Shown here piece after piece: positions 41,001-51,621 of a stretch of 64,000 nt of DNA. Source of the DNA: Rhexocercosporidium sp. MPI-PUGE-AT-0058 (Eukaryota > Ascomycota > Leotiomycetes > Helotiales); the NCBI GenBank assembly GCA_020746875.1, contig JAGTJL010000011.1, forward strand, positions 682,001-746,000. The letters are read 5' to 3'. A program made the position numbers and the translations under genes. The stretch's first letter is position 1, and every line of letters begins with the position of its first letter. The notes under the pieces are model-generated. The model worked only from the letters and a program-made list of their open reading frames with translations, was not told the DNA's origin and did no database searches.

Positions 41001-41223
41001 TGCTATAGCTGCAACGATCCTCCAAGTTGTCCAAGACCGGAATATCGATCCAGAACGGTACCATCGACTGCACACTAGCGAGGGAATGGGCCGAGTGTTG
41101 AAGCGTTTAGGACGCGAAGACAGGAGCGGCTATACTTATGTGTCCCTAATGTCAATCTACAAGACTTTGGACAGCTCCCCTGAAATAGAACTATTTAACA
41201 TAGTTCGAGATTCATTATCGTAG
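38034..41223 (+). CDS. Kinase - ankyrin repeat - subtilisin-like (S8) fusion protein
   Basis: I resolve eight exons: 38034-38048, 38105-38678, 38727-38766, 38952-39033, 39080-39137, 39200-40232, 40279-40594 and 40642-41223. They total 2,700 nt, or 899 residues plus a stop. All introns are GT-AG and every phase matches. Residues about 20-300 are a protein kinase: alpha-C Glu in RLLREATIL (E92), HRDVKEAN (D191, N196), DFG (D213), APE (236-238, split by an intron) and ADIYSLG (D251). No clear glycine loop or VAIK lysine is seen, so activity is uncertain. Residues about 313-485 hold six ankyrin repeats (for example WTPLHLAAQNGHLLVVQMLL). After a charged linker, about 630-899 is an S8 peptidase with HGTHTAG (H669), AASNSG (N752) and SGSSTSV (S819). 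The expected catalytic Asp in the first motif is Thr637 (IGILTSGID). There is no signal peptide, so it is probably cytosolic. The exact start (short first exon) is the least certain part. Confidence 0.88.
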
Positions 41224-41487
41224 GAGCACTCCGTGTGCTTTTGGGATTATCTCTCGTGGCGAATGATCATTCCAGTTCGGGCATACGATAAGCCACCCTT
41301 CAAAAGAGGCGAATTAGCGCCGAGGGTGGAGGAAATGTTGAGGTTGAGTGGATGGCAGCCGGCAGTGCTGCAACTATGGCTCTCGTGCCTTCAATTTGAT
41401 TGGTGTTGGTTCAGTATTCTTTGAATGGGGGTGGACCAGTGCTGAACTTAGTAAAAGCAGTAAAGGTTTGTAGTTGAAAGGTATTAC
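41224..41487. other. 3' flank of the fusion gene, no gene supported
   Basis: A 63-codon frame at 41,233-41,424 begins with GTG, resembles nothing and overlaps likely untranslated sequence, so I leave it out. Confidence 0.4.
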
Positions 41488-41544
41488 ATGAAGTTTACAA
41501 CAGTACTTGCTCTCTGCGTTCTGATATTCTTAAGAATGCTCTAG
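41488..41544 (+). pseudogene. Relic start of a small secreted protein
   Basis: An ATG at 41,488 opens MKFTTVLALCVLIFLRML, a textbook eukaryotic signal-peptide core, and stops at TAG 41,542. The same frame continues SSSVAHAA, which would be a good signal-peptidase site, before another TAG. The likely reading is a small secreted protein disrupted by nonsense changes. The mature part cannot be identified. A chance hydrophobic frame remains possible. Confidence 0.35.
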
Positions 41545-41822
41545 TCCTCATCAGTCGCCCATGCAGCCTTCTAGGTTACAGTCAGGTGAAGATCTGAATA
41601 CCAGCTGGGTTTCTGCTACGATTAGACTATGTATAATGCAGTAGTTTTAGAAGTACGCTAGTCACAAACAACCCAAGTTGTGAAAGCGATTTACAGTTCT
41701 TGGTTGGTACATGGAATGGGTGCGATATTAAATAAGACTTGGCTGACACGAGGTTTTAAATGGGAACCGGACATTCATAGTGTAAGTATCCACGATTCTA
41801 TTATTCTTGCTGCTGCCCATAA

Positions 41823-42137
41823 GGCCAACGTCTTGATGCTATTATCAGTCCACCCCCATCACTCGTGTGGGTTCTGAGGGACAAGAAACTCTGCAACCGG
41901 TTTCATATTCTAGGGGAGTGCCCTTATTCAAATTGCGTCTTCATACATGGAGCAAGGCTTGATGAGAAAGGGATTGAAGCTCGGCGATTGCTCGCACGCC
42001 AGGTACCGTGTCCTTCTAGACTCCTTTGCGAGAATGAAAAATGTTTGTTTGGACATCAGTGTCCTGATAGGGCGTGTGCAAAGATTGGGAAAGGTTGTTG
42101 TTTTATACCGGAGATGCACTGTGTTGATAGGAGTTGA
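41823..42137 (+). pseudogene. C-terminal fragment of a fungal tandem CCCH zinc-finger protein
   Basis: The frame reads GQRLDAIISPPPSLVWVLRD and then two CCCH fingers: C-x8-C-x4-C-x3-H in KLCNRFHILGECPYSNC onward, and C-x5-C-x4-C-x3-H in VPCPSRLLCENEKCLFGH. It ends with FIPEMHCVDRS. The GQRLD lead-in, the EARRLLARQ helix between fingers and the PEMHxxD end are hallmarks of a Pezizomycotina family of probable RNA- or DNA-binding CCCH proteins that normally carry a DUF7923-like N-terminal domain and exceed 400 residues. Here a TAA at 41,820-41,822 closes the frame just upstream. The sequence before it reads IILAAAHK in another frame, pointing to a one-base frameshift at about 41,822-41,824. No N-terminal domain is seen. 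An unrecognised intron is the main alternative; I favour a truncated pseudogene. Confidence 0.7.
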
Positions 42138-42411
42138 AGTTGGTTGTCGTGGTTCGTTGGTTCGTTGGTTTGTAAGTTCGTTCTGGTGTAAGACGGAGGT
42201 TTCAGCTGTAAGTTACTGCACAATAATAAGATGCAGCAATAAAAAGTTGAGCAGTCTTGGTACATTCGTGGTGCATTCGTGGTAAAATGGAGTGCCCATT
42301 CTATTTATAGTAGGTTTCTCGAACATTCCGTAGCCACGTGCGCACCAGTCCCTTTGCCAAACCACTGCACTCGTGTCTCCTTCCACAACACCATCACCAC
42401 GATAGGACAGT
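42138..42411. other. Spacer between zinc-finger fragment and transposase
   Basis: It contains a short GGTTCGTTGGTTCGTTGG repeat at about 42,153-42,170 and a doubled ATTCGTGG near 42,265-42,281. The left end of the transposon must lie here or further left, but I cannot define a TIR immediately next to the ORF. Confidence 0.4.
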
Positions 42412-44226
42412 ATGGACAGAGCCAGTCAGGTATTGGCGCAAGGCGTGCCGCCTAGCGTGCCTAAATCATACCGTGCTCTTGCAGATCATCATGGCAATAT
42501 CTCTTTCTCTACGCTCTGTCATCGTGCTCGCGGACGACCCTCGAGGGAGGAGAAGGCCTAAGGGCAACAGTACCTCAGACCGTATGAAGAAGAGGTTATT
42601 ATTAAGTATCTGCTTCAAATGTCTAACCTTGGGTATCCGATCCGAATGAAGTTTATCCCTTCACTAGCTTATAGTGTCACCCGCCATCGACCTACTACTA
42701 AAAGGCCTCCTAAGGCTCCCGGTCGGAACTGGGCAAAAGCTCTAGAAAGACGCTATCCTATACTACTAGCGCGGCGAGTTAAGGTGTTAGACTAGAACCG
42801 TCACGAGAAAAACATTTATAGGAAGATCGTATACTGGTTTAAAGTGATAAAAGACGTATTACAAGATCTAGCGGTCCTGGCCGAGAATGTGTATAATATA
42901 GACGAGACTAGAGTGATACTATCTATACTAGGCTCTATTAAGGTCCTCGTAAGTAAGTATAATAAGCGAGACTATAGAAGTGCGCGAGTTAAGCGCACAT
43001 CCGTGACTGTAATCGAATATATCAGTGGCGATGGTAGGTATCTGATACCAATGATAATCTGGCCGGCGAATACCTATCGAAGCAACTAGACTACCTTTTA
43101 TACTCCTGGATGGCAGTATACGTGCTCTAACTCTGGGTATACCGACTCTGTAATTAGCTTCGAGTGGCTAAAGCGTATATTTGATCCCGAAATAAAAGAA
43201 CGAGCGAATAAGAGACCACGCGTCCTGATTTACGACGGCTTTAGAACGCACGAGACCCTCGAAATCTTGGAGTTCTGTTTCGCGAATAACATTCTTTTAT
43301 GTCGTCTCCTTTCTTATACCTCCTATAAGCTCCAGCCTTGTGATATAGCACCGTTTGCCCTACTTAAAGCAGCTTATCGTGACCAGGTTGATCGACTCGA
43401 ACAAGGAGGTGTAAATACGATCGGCAAGGAGCACTTCACTTCTCTGTATAGCCCCGCGAGGGAAAAAGCGTTTACGCCAAAGAACATCAAGGCTAGCTTT
43501 GCTGTAAGCGGTCTGATTCCTTTCAATCCAGATAAGGTGCTCAGAAGTATGCCCGCCCCTTTATCTAAACTAGCTGTTCCAAGCGCCGATGAGTTGAAGG
43601 TAGGGTCTTATCGGCAAGACGTAGAACTGCAAACGCCTGTGACGCCTGTGTCAGCAGAGGCTTTCATGTCACTACAGAACCTGATTATCTAACAGGATGC
43701 TAATGCGCTTGATGAAACGAGCAAACAGAACCTAGCAAAGCATTTACAGAAATGTATTAAAGCTTTCCAGAAAACCTCTGCTCTAAGCATCCTCTAGGAG
43801 GACCGGATATAATTGCTGACCACAATCAATAACGAGGCTAAGGTTCGCCGATCGACCAAGTCGTTAGTTCTAGGCAAGGCGAAGGTCATGAGCTATGAGG
43901 ACCTCGAGGATGCACGAGCGAAGCGGGTCGTGAAAGACGCTGTCAAAGAAGCCAAAGGTAAGGGTAAACGTGGTCGGAAGCGCCAAAGGGCCACGCCAGA
44001 AGTAGAGGAAGCCACCGCAGGCATGGGAAAACGGGGTCGGAAGCGCAAAAGTGCTGTGCTAGGGGCAGAGGCAGAGCCAGAGGAGCCAGAGCCAGAACCA
44101 AATGCCAAGATGGCGCGGACGAGCAAAGCGCCAGCACCGTCGAGAGCCTCAGTGATGCAAACACCCATTGCGGATAACAAGATTGTGCCAGAACCACAAA
44201 GAGCGCCAGTAGCGCGAATATGGTAG
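42412..44226 (+). pseudogene. Fot1/pogo-type (DDE_1) transposase with six nonsense codons
   Basis: One reading frame runs 605 codons from MDRASQVLAQGVPPSVPKSY to a TAG at 44,224 with no frameshift. It has a psq-type helix-turn-helix N-terminus, a CENP-B-like DNA-binding segment (NWAKALERRYPILLARRVK) and the DDE_1 core. The core includes VYNIDET (Asp codon 42,901), LIYDGF (Asp codon 43,234) and KLQPCD (Asp codon 43,342), so all three catalytic acids survive. The C-terminus is Lys/Arg-rich with a KRGRKR repeat. Internal stops are TAA 42,559, TAG 42,793, TAG 43,087, TAA 43,690, TAG 43,795 and TAA 43,810. Each can be explained by CAA, CAG or TGG losing C or G by transition, the RIP pattern. Such enzymes cut and paste elements at TA targets. 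It is inactive as it stands. Confidence 0.93.
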
Positions 44227-45242
44227 TAGAGTCCAAGATTACTATTTGAACATATAATAAGGGATCGATCAGTTTGAGGCGACCTGTTGTTGTATAGAAA
44301 ATTAGACTTAATGTATTTATCGTCGGTTTTTGGCACAAGAGGGTTATAACCAGCCTTTGACTTTCCTCTATCGTGCTTACCTTATAATAGTTTGCACGTA
44401 TACCGCGCTTTAACGTGCTATCTTCTTGGCTAGGTCATCGCAGTCTGGCGTGCTGATACCCTACTCCTTTCGATACTCTGGCAGCTATTACGGATACTGT
44501 CATCTTTGAGGTTATCATTGAAGTCGTGAGCAATCTTGCAGAGAACGGATTCCCCTTGGAGGCTAGGGTAGGAATCGAAGCCGTTCGTCGTTTCAAGCAG
44601 AGCACAAACAGTTTGAGGGAAAAGCCAGAATTAAATGAGTTAGCTAGAAATGAAAAGCCAGCAGTGCAAAGTTGGCAGGCAGCGAGAAGCTGGAAGTGGG
44701 CTGGCTGCCACATTTTGCCGGTCGGAGGATGTCAGGAAACGGAATTTTCCGGCAAGGCCCGCCCTAACCCAGCCACACGCTTCGCATTCACAAATTAGCA
44801 GCCACAGGTATTATATTATTAATATAATTATTTTTACCGAGATTACTGTAACCGCGACGCAGCTAGCTAGGGTCCTTGCTCGCTTAATTAGAGGAGGTAT
44901 CAGCCCATGTGGCGACGTTGTATAACAGGGCACACCTTCGCTATTATAAAAGTGGCAATAGTATTTTTGTGTTATTATAGAACCTGAATATCTATATTTA
45001 ATTGTTTTATGTGTTTAAATAGTAAAAAAAATTAATAGTGGTGTTATAAGTCAAGGGGTCCTATTATAGGGTAAAAGGAGGCTCTCTATAAATTCAAGGG
45101 GGCGGCAACGATATAATAATATTTTTCGGAACTAGTGGGTTAGGAGTATTCGGGGGAGGCATATAATATACTGAGATGAAAATGAGTAGAAATTTTAACG
45201 AGTTCACAGATTTTGAGTCGCTTGAACTTGAAGTACCTAGGT
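44227..45242. other. Mixed-composition tail of the island
   Basis: From the transposase to about 44,800 composition is balanced. A 90-codon open frame at 44,526-44,798 (+) resembles nothing I know. From about 44,800 to 45,242 the sequence becomes AT-rich but lacks the extreme RIP look of the flanks. I support no gene here. Confidence 0.4.
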
Positions 45243-45286
45243 TTTGTTTCGTTACAGGGTGCGTTTCGGCACGCAGGGACAGACGT
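45243..45286 (-). repeat. Right 44-bp terminal inverted repeat
   Basis: Reverse complement of 35,011-35,054 with two transition differences, followed by TA at 45,287-45,288. Confidence 0.85.
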
Positions 45287-45288
45287 TA

Positions 45289-45395
45289 GGCGGCTATGTT
45301 TGCAAGAGATAGTCATTAAATCATTTACATCAGGCTATAGCTAGGGCAAGGAATTAAAAGAATGTAATTCCTTAAATTAAAGTATGTACTTAATT
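45289..45395 (+). pseudogene. Interrupted relic ORF, right half
   Basis: If the inserted interval and one TA are removed, the frame from the left half continues here as RRLCLQEIVIKSFTSGYS, then one stop, then GKELKECNSLN. It is short and unidentified, and is included only because the frame agreement supports the insertion model. Confidence 0.3.
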
Positions 45396-45399
45396 TAAA

Positions 45400-48300
45400 T
45401 CAAATCCAGCCCGCCGGATAACTTCCAAGAGCCGTATTAAGATGCTCACGCATTCCCCAGAGTACAAGCCAGGCTTTATTCGCCTTTATTTCTTCAAGAC
45501 GACATTTCTCGAGTGCCTCCTGCATTAATATTACAGCAATATATATCTCTTATAATAAATTCTTTATACGAGCAAAATCTTACTAATATCTTACGATATA
45601 GAATTCCAGCTACGAATTCTTTATAATAATTCTCTTCAGCGTCTTTAACTGCTATCGCTTTTGAAATTCCTCGACTCTCTTAAGTAGATCGTTAATAAAA
45701 AAGTCTATTAAGTCTTGCGAAGCAAATTACGAATTAGAAATTAAAGCAGCTTCTTAGCCAGAAGAGGCATTCATAATATATATTTTCAGTAAAGCAAGTA
45801 TAATCGGAGGGCGCGTTTATATATTATATAAGCAAAAATCTCAAGCGCCCAAATTCGCTGTTATTTTTATTTTAAACGGGATCCCTAAAGCTTATTTAGG
45901 CCCTGTTTAAATATAGTTTCCTATCAATTATCAGCCCCTTATTTAGCCCGGGGCGTCCTTACGAGCGTATAAAAATAATTTTAATTTCTATCGTCGAGAT
46001 TTTCAGATTTAAATTTAATCTCTTATCTTAATCTCTTAAGATCTTTAAGATAAATTTAATTAATATAATTTTCGAATTCACTTTCATATCGAAAAGGGGC
46101 AAAGAAAAACTTTATCGTAAAAAGACTACTAGATTTACTTTAATATTAATAAGGAAAACGAAAGGCTAGCGTAAAAAAGAAGCTAAGAAAGAGGAGAATA
46201 ATTCTCTTTTATTTATAATATATCGGTCTGAATACTTTAGTATTATTGCGGTTAAAATAATAACCGCTATATATTTATTTAAGCCGGAGAAACTCCTAAT
46301 ATAAATTGAATTAATAAAGAACTCGGAAGCGGAAGGTGATTTTTCTGGTAATATAAGCGAGAAGAGTCTTTAATTAAATAGATTTCGTTAATATATTTAT
46401 TATGAACTATTATTAATAGTAAATCCGTACTAATAAATGCTTCGCATTTTATAAGATTAAAGGCTACATAACTAATATAATACAAACCAAATTTCATTAT
46501 TATATATTAAAGTCAGAGATATAAGAGATTATCTTTTATATATAAATCTAATACTTAGCTTTATTAAAGAGGGAAAAAACAAAGACTTATATTAATTTTA
46601 TAACTTATCTAACGTTTACCTAGCGTAACTAGTTAATAATAGCTTATTTAAAGATAAAATTAAAAAACGCAAACTTTAATAATAGCCTTAAAGAAATAAA
46701 ATAATAGTAATTTAGAGAACGAAAGCGAATAAAGTAACAGAAAATTTTAAGATTCCGGCATTTATAAGAGAATCCGAGCCCGTGAAAATCGGCGAAGTAT
46801 ATAATATAAGCCCCACGGATAATTAAGCCGTTAAATCATTTACAATTACGTTAAGATACTAAGCCGAAGTACTCCGATAAGGAAAAGCCGTAATAGTATT
46901 AAGCGGACAAAAGGTCGTCTGCGAAGAAGGAGCTTTAATTTAATAAGATTAATTAATAAAAGAAGTTAAGTAAAATAAGTCGCTTAATTTAAATGCTTTA
47001 AATATTATATAAATATTACTAAGTTTAATAATACTAAATTCAGATAAATTATTAACTTAGATTTAAATTGTCGCCGTTTCTTTAATAAAAAAGCTATTAA
47101 TTATTATAAAGAAGCTTGAAGAAGCAATAGCTAATTGAATTATAATAATATTTTAGAAACGCATTCTTAAGCCTGTTTTATTATAAGTTAAGTTTAAGTT
47201 AAATAGAAAAACTACTATAGAAAAAGTAGAAATATATATAATTAAGTCGAAAAAAGCAACTTAAAACTTTCTCTGCTTCTGGCTCGAGGAGAAGACTAAG
47301 TCATATCTTAAGTTAAAAGCAAAATATTTTATTATTAAAGCGGATAAAGGCGTCCAAAATATGACCCGGTTGATTAATATACGTATTTTCAATACCGCTT
47401 AAGTTTCCGTTAAATAAAAAAAGACCGGAAATAATATCTTAAAGAATTTATATACTTTTAATATTCAGTAAGACTTATTCTAGTTCTATAAAGTGTAAGG
47501 ACCAGAGTCGGCTCTTAAAATAAATAATACCGTAAATAGTTCTCGAATAAACTATATAATAAATAATCTTTTTCTAAATTTAAAATAAAGTTATAACTTA
47601 TATTAGTTATAACTTAAATTAAATTACATCTAAATCCAAAAAAGCGCTCTTATATAACGAGTAATCTTTTAATATTAATTAAATTATTAGCGAAATTATA
47701 ATTCTTAAGCGAAACCTAATTTTAAATCGAAAAATAGCTATAGCAAGGACAAGTATAAGCGATAATCTGGGGATAAACGGTAATAAGTAAAGAAGAATAA
47801 AAATCAATAATAATTTAGCTATTTTAAAAATAACTTTAGCGGTTAAAGATAGCAAGATCGATGCTAATAAAGCTAGATAAGCGGTAATAATAATAGTAGC
47901 AAAAGCTTCAGTAAACGGCCAGAATTCGACAGAAACAGAAAATCATAATAGCGATAAATTTAATAGCGAATTAAGCGATTACAAGACTAACAGCGACGGA
48001 GACGTTGTTCTTATCCTCCCCGAAGACGCAATAAATAATATAATAAAAACCGACGCAATACTAAAGCCGTCTAAAATTATTTAAAACGTATATAAAGAAA
48101 TCATACCGCATATAACGAAGCTTATAATCGATGCTATTAACCTAATTACCTTAAGTGTATTAACGGCTTTAAACGATAAGATTAAGTAATAAAACGAAAA
48201 AGAGGAAAACCTACCGGACGAATGGATTATTAATATTCTATTTTTTATATTAAACTTCGAGATGGCTAAGCTTTATATAAACCGTCTTTTGAAGAGAGGT

Positions 48301-51300
48301 GAAGGCGAGCTTGCTAACTAGAAGTCGGTAAAAAAACTTAATAAGATAAATGCTACTTTGCGGAAGAAAAATATTAAATACTATTATTTTTAAAATTAAA
48401 TTATAAACCTTCCAAGCGAAGAAGCTATAGCAAAGGCTTAAATACTTAAAAAAGGAATAAACGAAACATTAATTAAAAAGAAGGCAGAAAAGAAAGCTAA
48501 GAAGAAAGAAGAAAAGAAAGCGGCAGCAATAGCCGCCGCCAAGAAGAAGACAGATAATAAAGCAGTAGCGGCGGCAGCAGCAGCTAAGAAAAAAGCAGAT
48601 AATAAAGTAATAATAACAGCAGTAATATTTAAGTTTAAAAATATAAAATTTCCTTAAGTAACTTATACTTTTCCGATAAGAGAGCGGATTATTACTAGTC
48701 GATAGAGGACGAAAGACGACGTTTTAGAGTCTTTCTGTTATATAAAGCTTTCATATACCGATCCCGAAGACTTAAACTTCGAATTCTGAGATAATATTAA
48801 TATAATTAAGCTACAGAAGTACTTTGCGACGCCGGAGATAAAATTAATAAATAAAATAAATAAAAAAGGCCGGCTAATAAAAGTATAATAAAAAGTAAAT
48901 AAAAAGGATTTTAAAGAATTTAAATTTTACGTTATAAGAAAAAGGGAGAAATCAGACCTAAAAATAAAGATTAAGCTTATATGTCTCGAGGTGCTTTATA
49001 ACGTTATAATAGCAGATAGATTTACTATCTTAAATAAGATAAGATTTTTAAATATAATTAAAAAAAAAGCTAAAAAAAGCTATATTCATAAGTATTATAA
49101 AAAGAAAAGGATTACTTCGCTATAAGACGTTAAGTTGAATTCGTGGATTATAGCGACCGAAAATAAGGAGTTACTGAATAAATTGAAGTCGGAGCGGCTT
49201 AATTCGGTATTACTTAAAAACTCAGAGATTAAAATTAAAGAAAAGATTAATACTAGTAGAAGCTCCTTGGATTCGACACTTAAGAAAATAAATAAGAGAA
49301 TAGTTTTAATGGAGACGAAATTAATAAAAGTTAACGAATTTAATATTAATATAGCTAATATAACGTTATTAGTCTAATAATTAATAAAACAGGCTAAGCT
49401 AAACGAAGCTAGCGGATAAGTAGATTAAGATGATCTGGAAGCAGAGGATTAAGAGATTCATTTTTCGTATGTTTATAGCTTCGTCTTTTAGCTTATTACG
49501 TTCTTAAGTTTTGTTAAGCAACTTTTTGTTTTTCGTTAACTTCTTATATTATTTTAATTTCTTATATTAGCTGGCTTAAATAAATTATAAAAAAGAGTTA
49601 ACGTAATATAATATTAATAATCGAGTTTTAATTTACTTAAATTATTACTTAAAATACAGTTTCTAAATAAATATTCAATTATACCCTAATAATAACTGCC
49701 GTAAGCGACTTCGGAAGCATACGTTAGTAAATAAAATTAAATAAGAAAGAATTTTAAAAAATCATTATTAAACTGCTTATTTATTATAAAACCGTCGAGA
49801 AATTGCTCGGATACTAGTTCGTTTAATTAAAATAATAAGCTCAGAGTTATATATTATGAATTCGTATATATATTAAATATATTTAAAATAAAATCAATCT
49901 TTTAATATCTTAAGTAAATCTTTTAATCCGCTTCGAGACCTTCGTCTTCTTTAAGATTTACTACTTAACGGTTTCTTTTATATTATTATACTTATTATAT
50001 TTAGAAATAATATTTCGAAATAACGCATTTATAAAGTCGCGCCTTCTCTCTTCCACGCTGCGAAGTCGTTTAATAAGTTTGCGGAGCTATTAAGACCGAT
50101 TCTTAATTAAGATTTTATCGAATAATTTAGCGATTTCAGTATCGAGTTTAATAAGTTTTAAAAGTTTTATTATTCTTTTTAAGGATAATTAACGGAGCTT
50201 TTCAGAGCTTTATTAGGCAGTATCCAGCTATTTAGATTTTATATTAATAAAATCTTTTAATAAACGTTTATTAAATTTAAAGCGCGTCTTCTGTTTTAGT
50301 TAAGTTTTAAGCTTATTAATAAAATAAGATAAGTTTCTTTGGCCGTCGGGAAAAGTAGTATCTTTATTTATTTTAAAGCGCTTATATAATATAACTTAAT
50401 TATCCGCCGGTTTAAACGAGCGCTTAGAAGAGTTTAATGACCTCTTAATAAATATAATTTTAATAATATTATTATTAGAATCGTTTGAACTAGTACTCGT
50501 ATCCTTATGCATAAGTTTATAATGACTATTATTAATAAATAGCTCAGATTCATCTTTAGAATCGATGCTAGTTAAATTAATAATAGTTACTTAAATATAT
50601 TTTAGTTAGCTTAATTTCTTGAAAGCGGCAAGTATAATTTATTATTTCTTTTATTTAATTAAAATCGACTTTTCTTGCTTAATTTTTTACGTTTATGCTT
50701 TTATTTATTTACTTTATAATTAATGCGCTAGGAAGTATTCTTAATAATATTAAAACTTAGTAAATTAAATAGCAAGTCCTTTTATAATTCTTAATTTAAA
50801 TCTATTATAAAAATATTTAAAAGAATATTAAAGAATACGCGAAAGGTAATAAAAGGGAAGGTTATTTAATTACTTTCCTAAGTTAAGGCGAGCTTCTGTA
50901 GCTGCCGTAATAATTAGAAAACTGTTTATTACTTAGTTTTCAAATAAGCGTTCGGCTATTAATTGAATTTAAGAGGAATTTTCTTTAAGCTCTTTCGGAA
51001 TTTCTTCGTCTGGTAGGTTCGTTATAAGGCTATTAGTAATATATTAGCTAGCCAAAGCTAGCGTATCTTTAAAAGCTTTCTCCGCTTATTGGTTTACTAT
51101 AGGGGCTTCCGTAATTTACAAATCTCTAGTATAGGCTACCGTAATTAATTGGCCTTTAGAAGGACTCTTTAAGTATAATAAAGTTGTTAATAACTCCATT
51201 ATAAGCGGTGCTTTAAAGAGTACTTCTCTAGTAATAGCTATGAGATTTTCCGCTAATATTAGATTTTCTAATAAGCTATTTATAAGTAGTTGTCTTTTAA

Positions 51301-51595
51301 AAAGGCCTTTTAATTATAATAAAATTATTAATAATTCTCTCGTAAGAAGGGTTTTAAAAGCAGCTTCTCCGGCAGGTAAGTTAACTCTAAGATTTTCCGG
51401 AGTAAGTTAGTCTTTAAAAAGGCTTTCCAAAGTTGGCGGAACTTTAGAGAAGACTTTTTTTAATAGTAGAGCTTATTGGTTTTTAGAGATATTCTCCGCG
51501 GTTAGAGATTCTACTAGTATAATAGCGGTAATTGCTATTTTTAATTATGAAGTTTTTACTTATACTTTAGTTTTATAAAGAGTTATATTACGAGG
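45400..51595. other. AT-rich RIP-type tract with scattered relics
   Basis: Most of it is unreadable. A minus-strand 72-codon frame at 46,279-46,497 includes KDSSRLYYQKNHLPLPSSLL and is protein-like but unidentified. A plus-strand segment at 48,475-48,620 encodes a Lys/Ala repeat (AAAIAAAKKKTDNKAVAAAA) within a longer stop-broken frame. An 80-codon frame at 49,135-49,377 reads like a coiled coil (SSLDSTLKKINKRIVLMETK). These may be parts of one mobile-element or host ORF, but I cannot name it. Confidence 0.4.
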
Positions 51596-51621
51596 TACGC
51601 TGAACAGGTAAGGATGGTGAT

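Larger units (their letters stand above)
35011..45286. mobile_element. Candidate 10.3-kb TIR element carrying host-type genes
   Basis: The sequence at 35,011-35,054, which starts ACGTCTGTCCCTGCGTGCCG, is the reverse complement of 45,243-45,286 with 42 of 44 positions identical. The two differences are C/T and G/A. Each end is flanked by TA, the target duplication of Tc1/mariner and pogo/Fot1 elements, whose TIRs are often about 44 bp. Similarity stops at the TA on the outside and soon after position 44 on the inside, as expected for TIRs and not for two copies of a longer repeat. The interval contains a Fot1/pogo-type transposase plus a DUF6594 gene, a small gene, a kinase-ankyrin-S8 gene and a zinc-finger gene fragment. 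The normal family size is about 2 kb, so 10.3 kb would be exceptional. The alternative is two unrelated insertions of the same short TIR family in opposite orientation. Confidence 0.5.

Noticed and set aside
43893..44338. Two minus-strand frames of 131 and 147 codons
   Set aside because: They are opposite the Lys/Arg-rich tail of the transposase and are shadows of its biased codons.
42250..44400. TIRs directly flanking the transposase ORF (GTGCCC near 42,292 versus GGCAC near 44,333)
   Set aside because: Only five or six bases match before similarity is lost, too little to call an inverted repeat.
44526..44925. Plus-strand frames of about 90 codons right of the transposase
   Set aside because: Two overlapping frames of similar length with no motif and no splice support; I could not decide for either.
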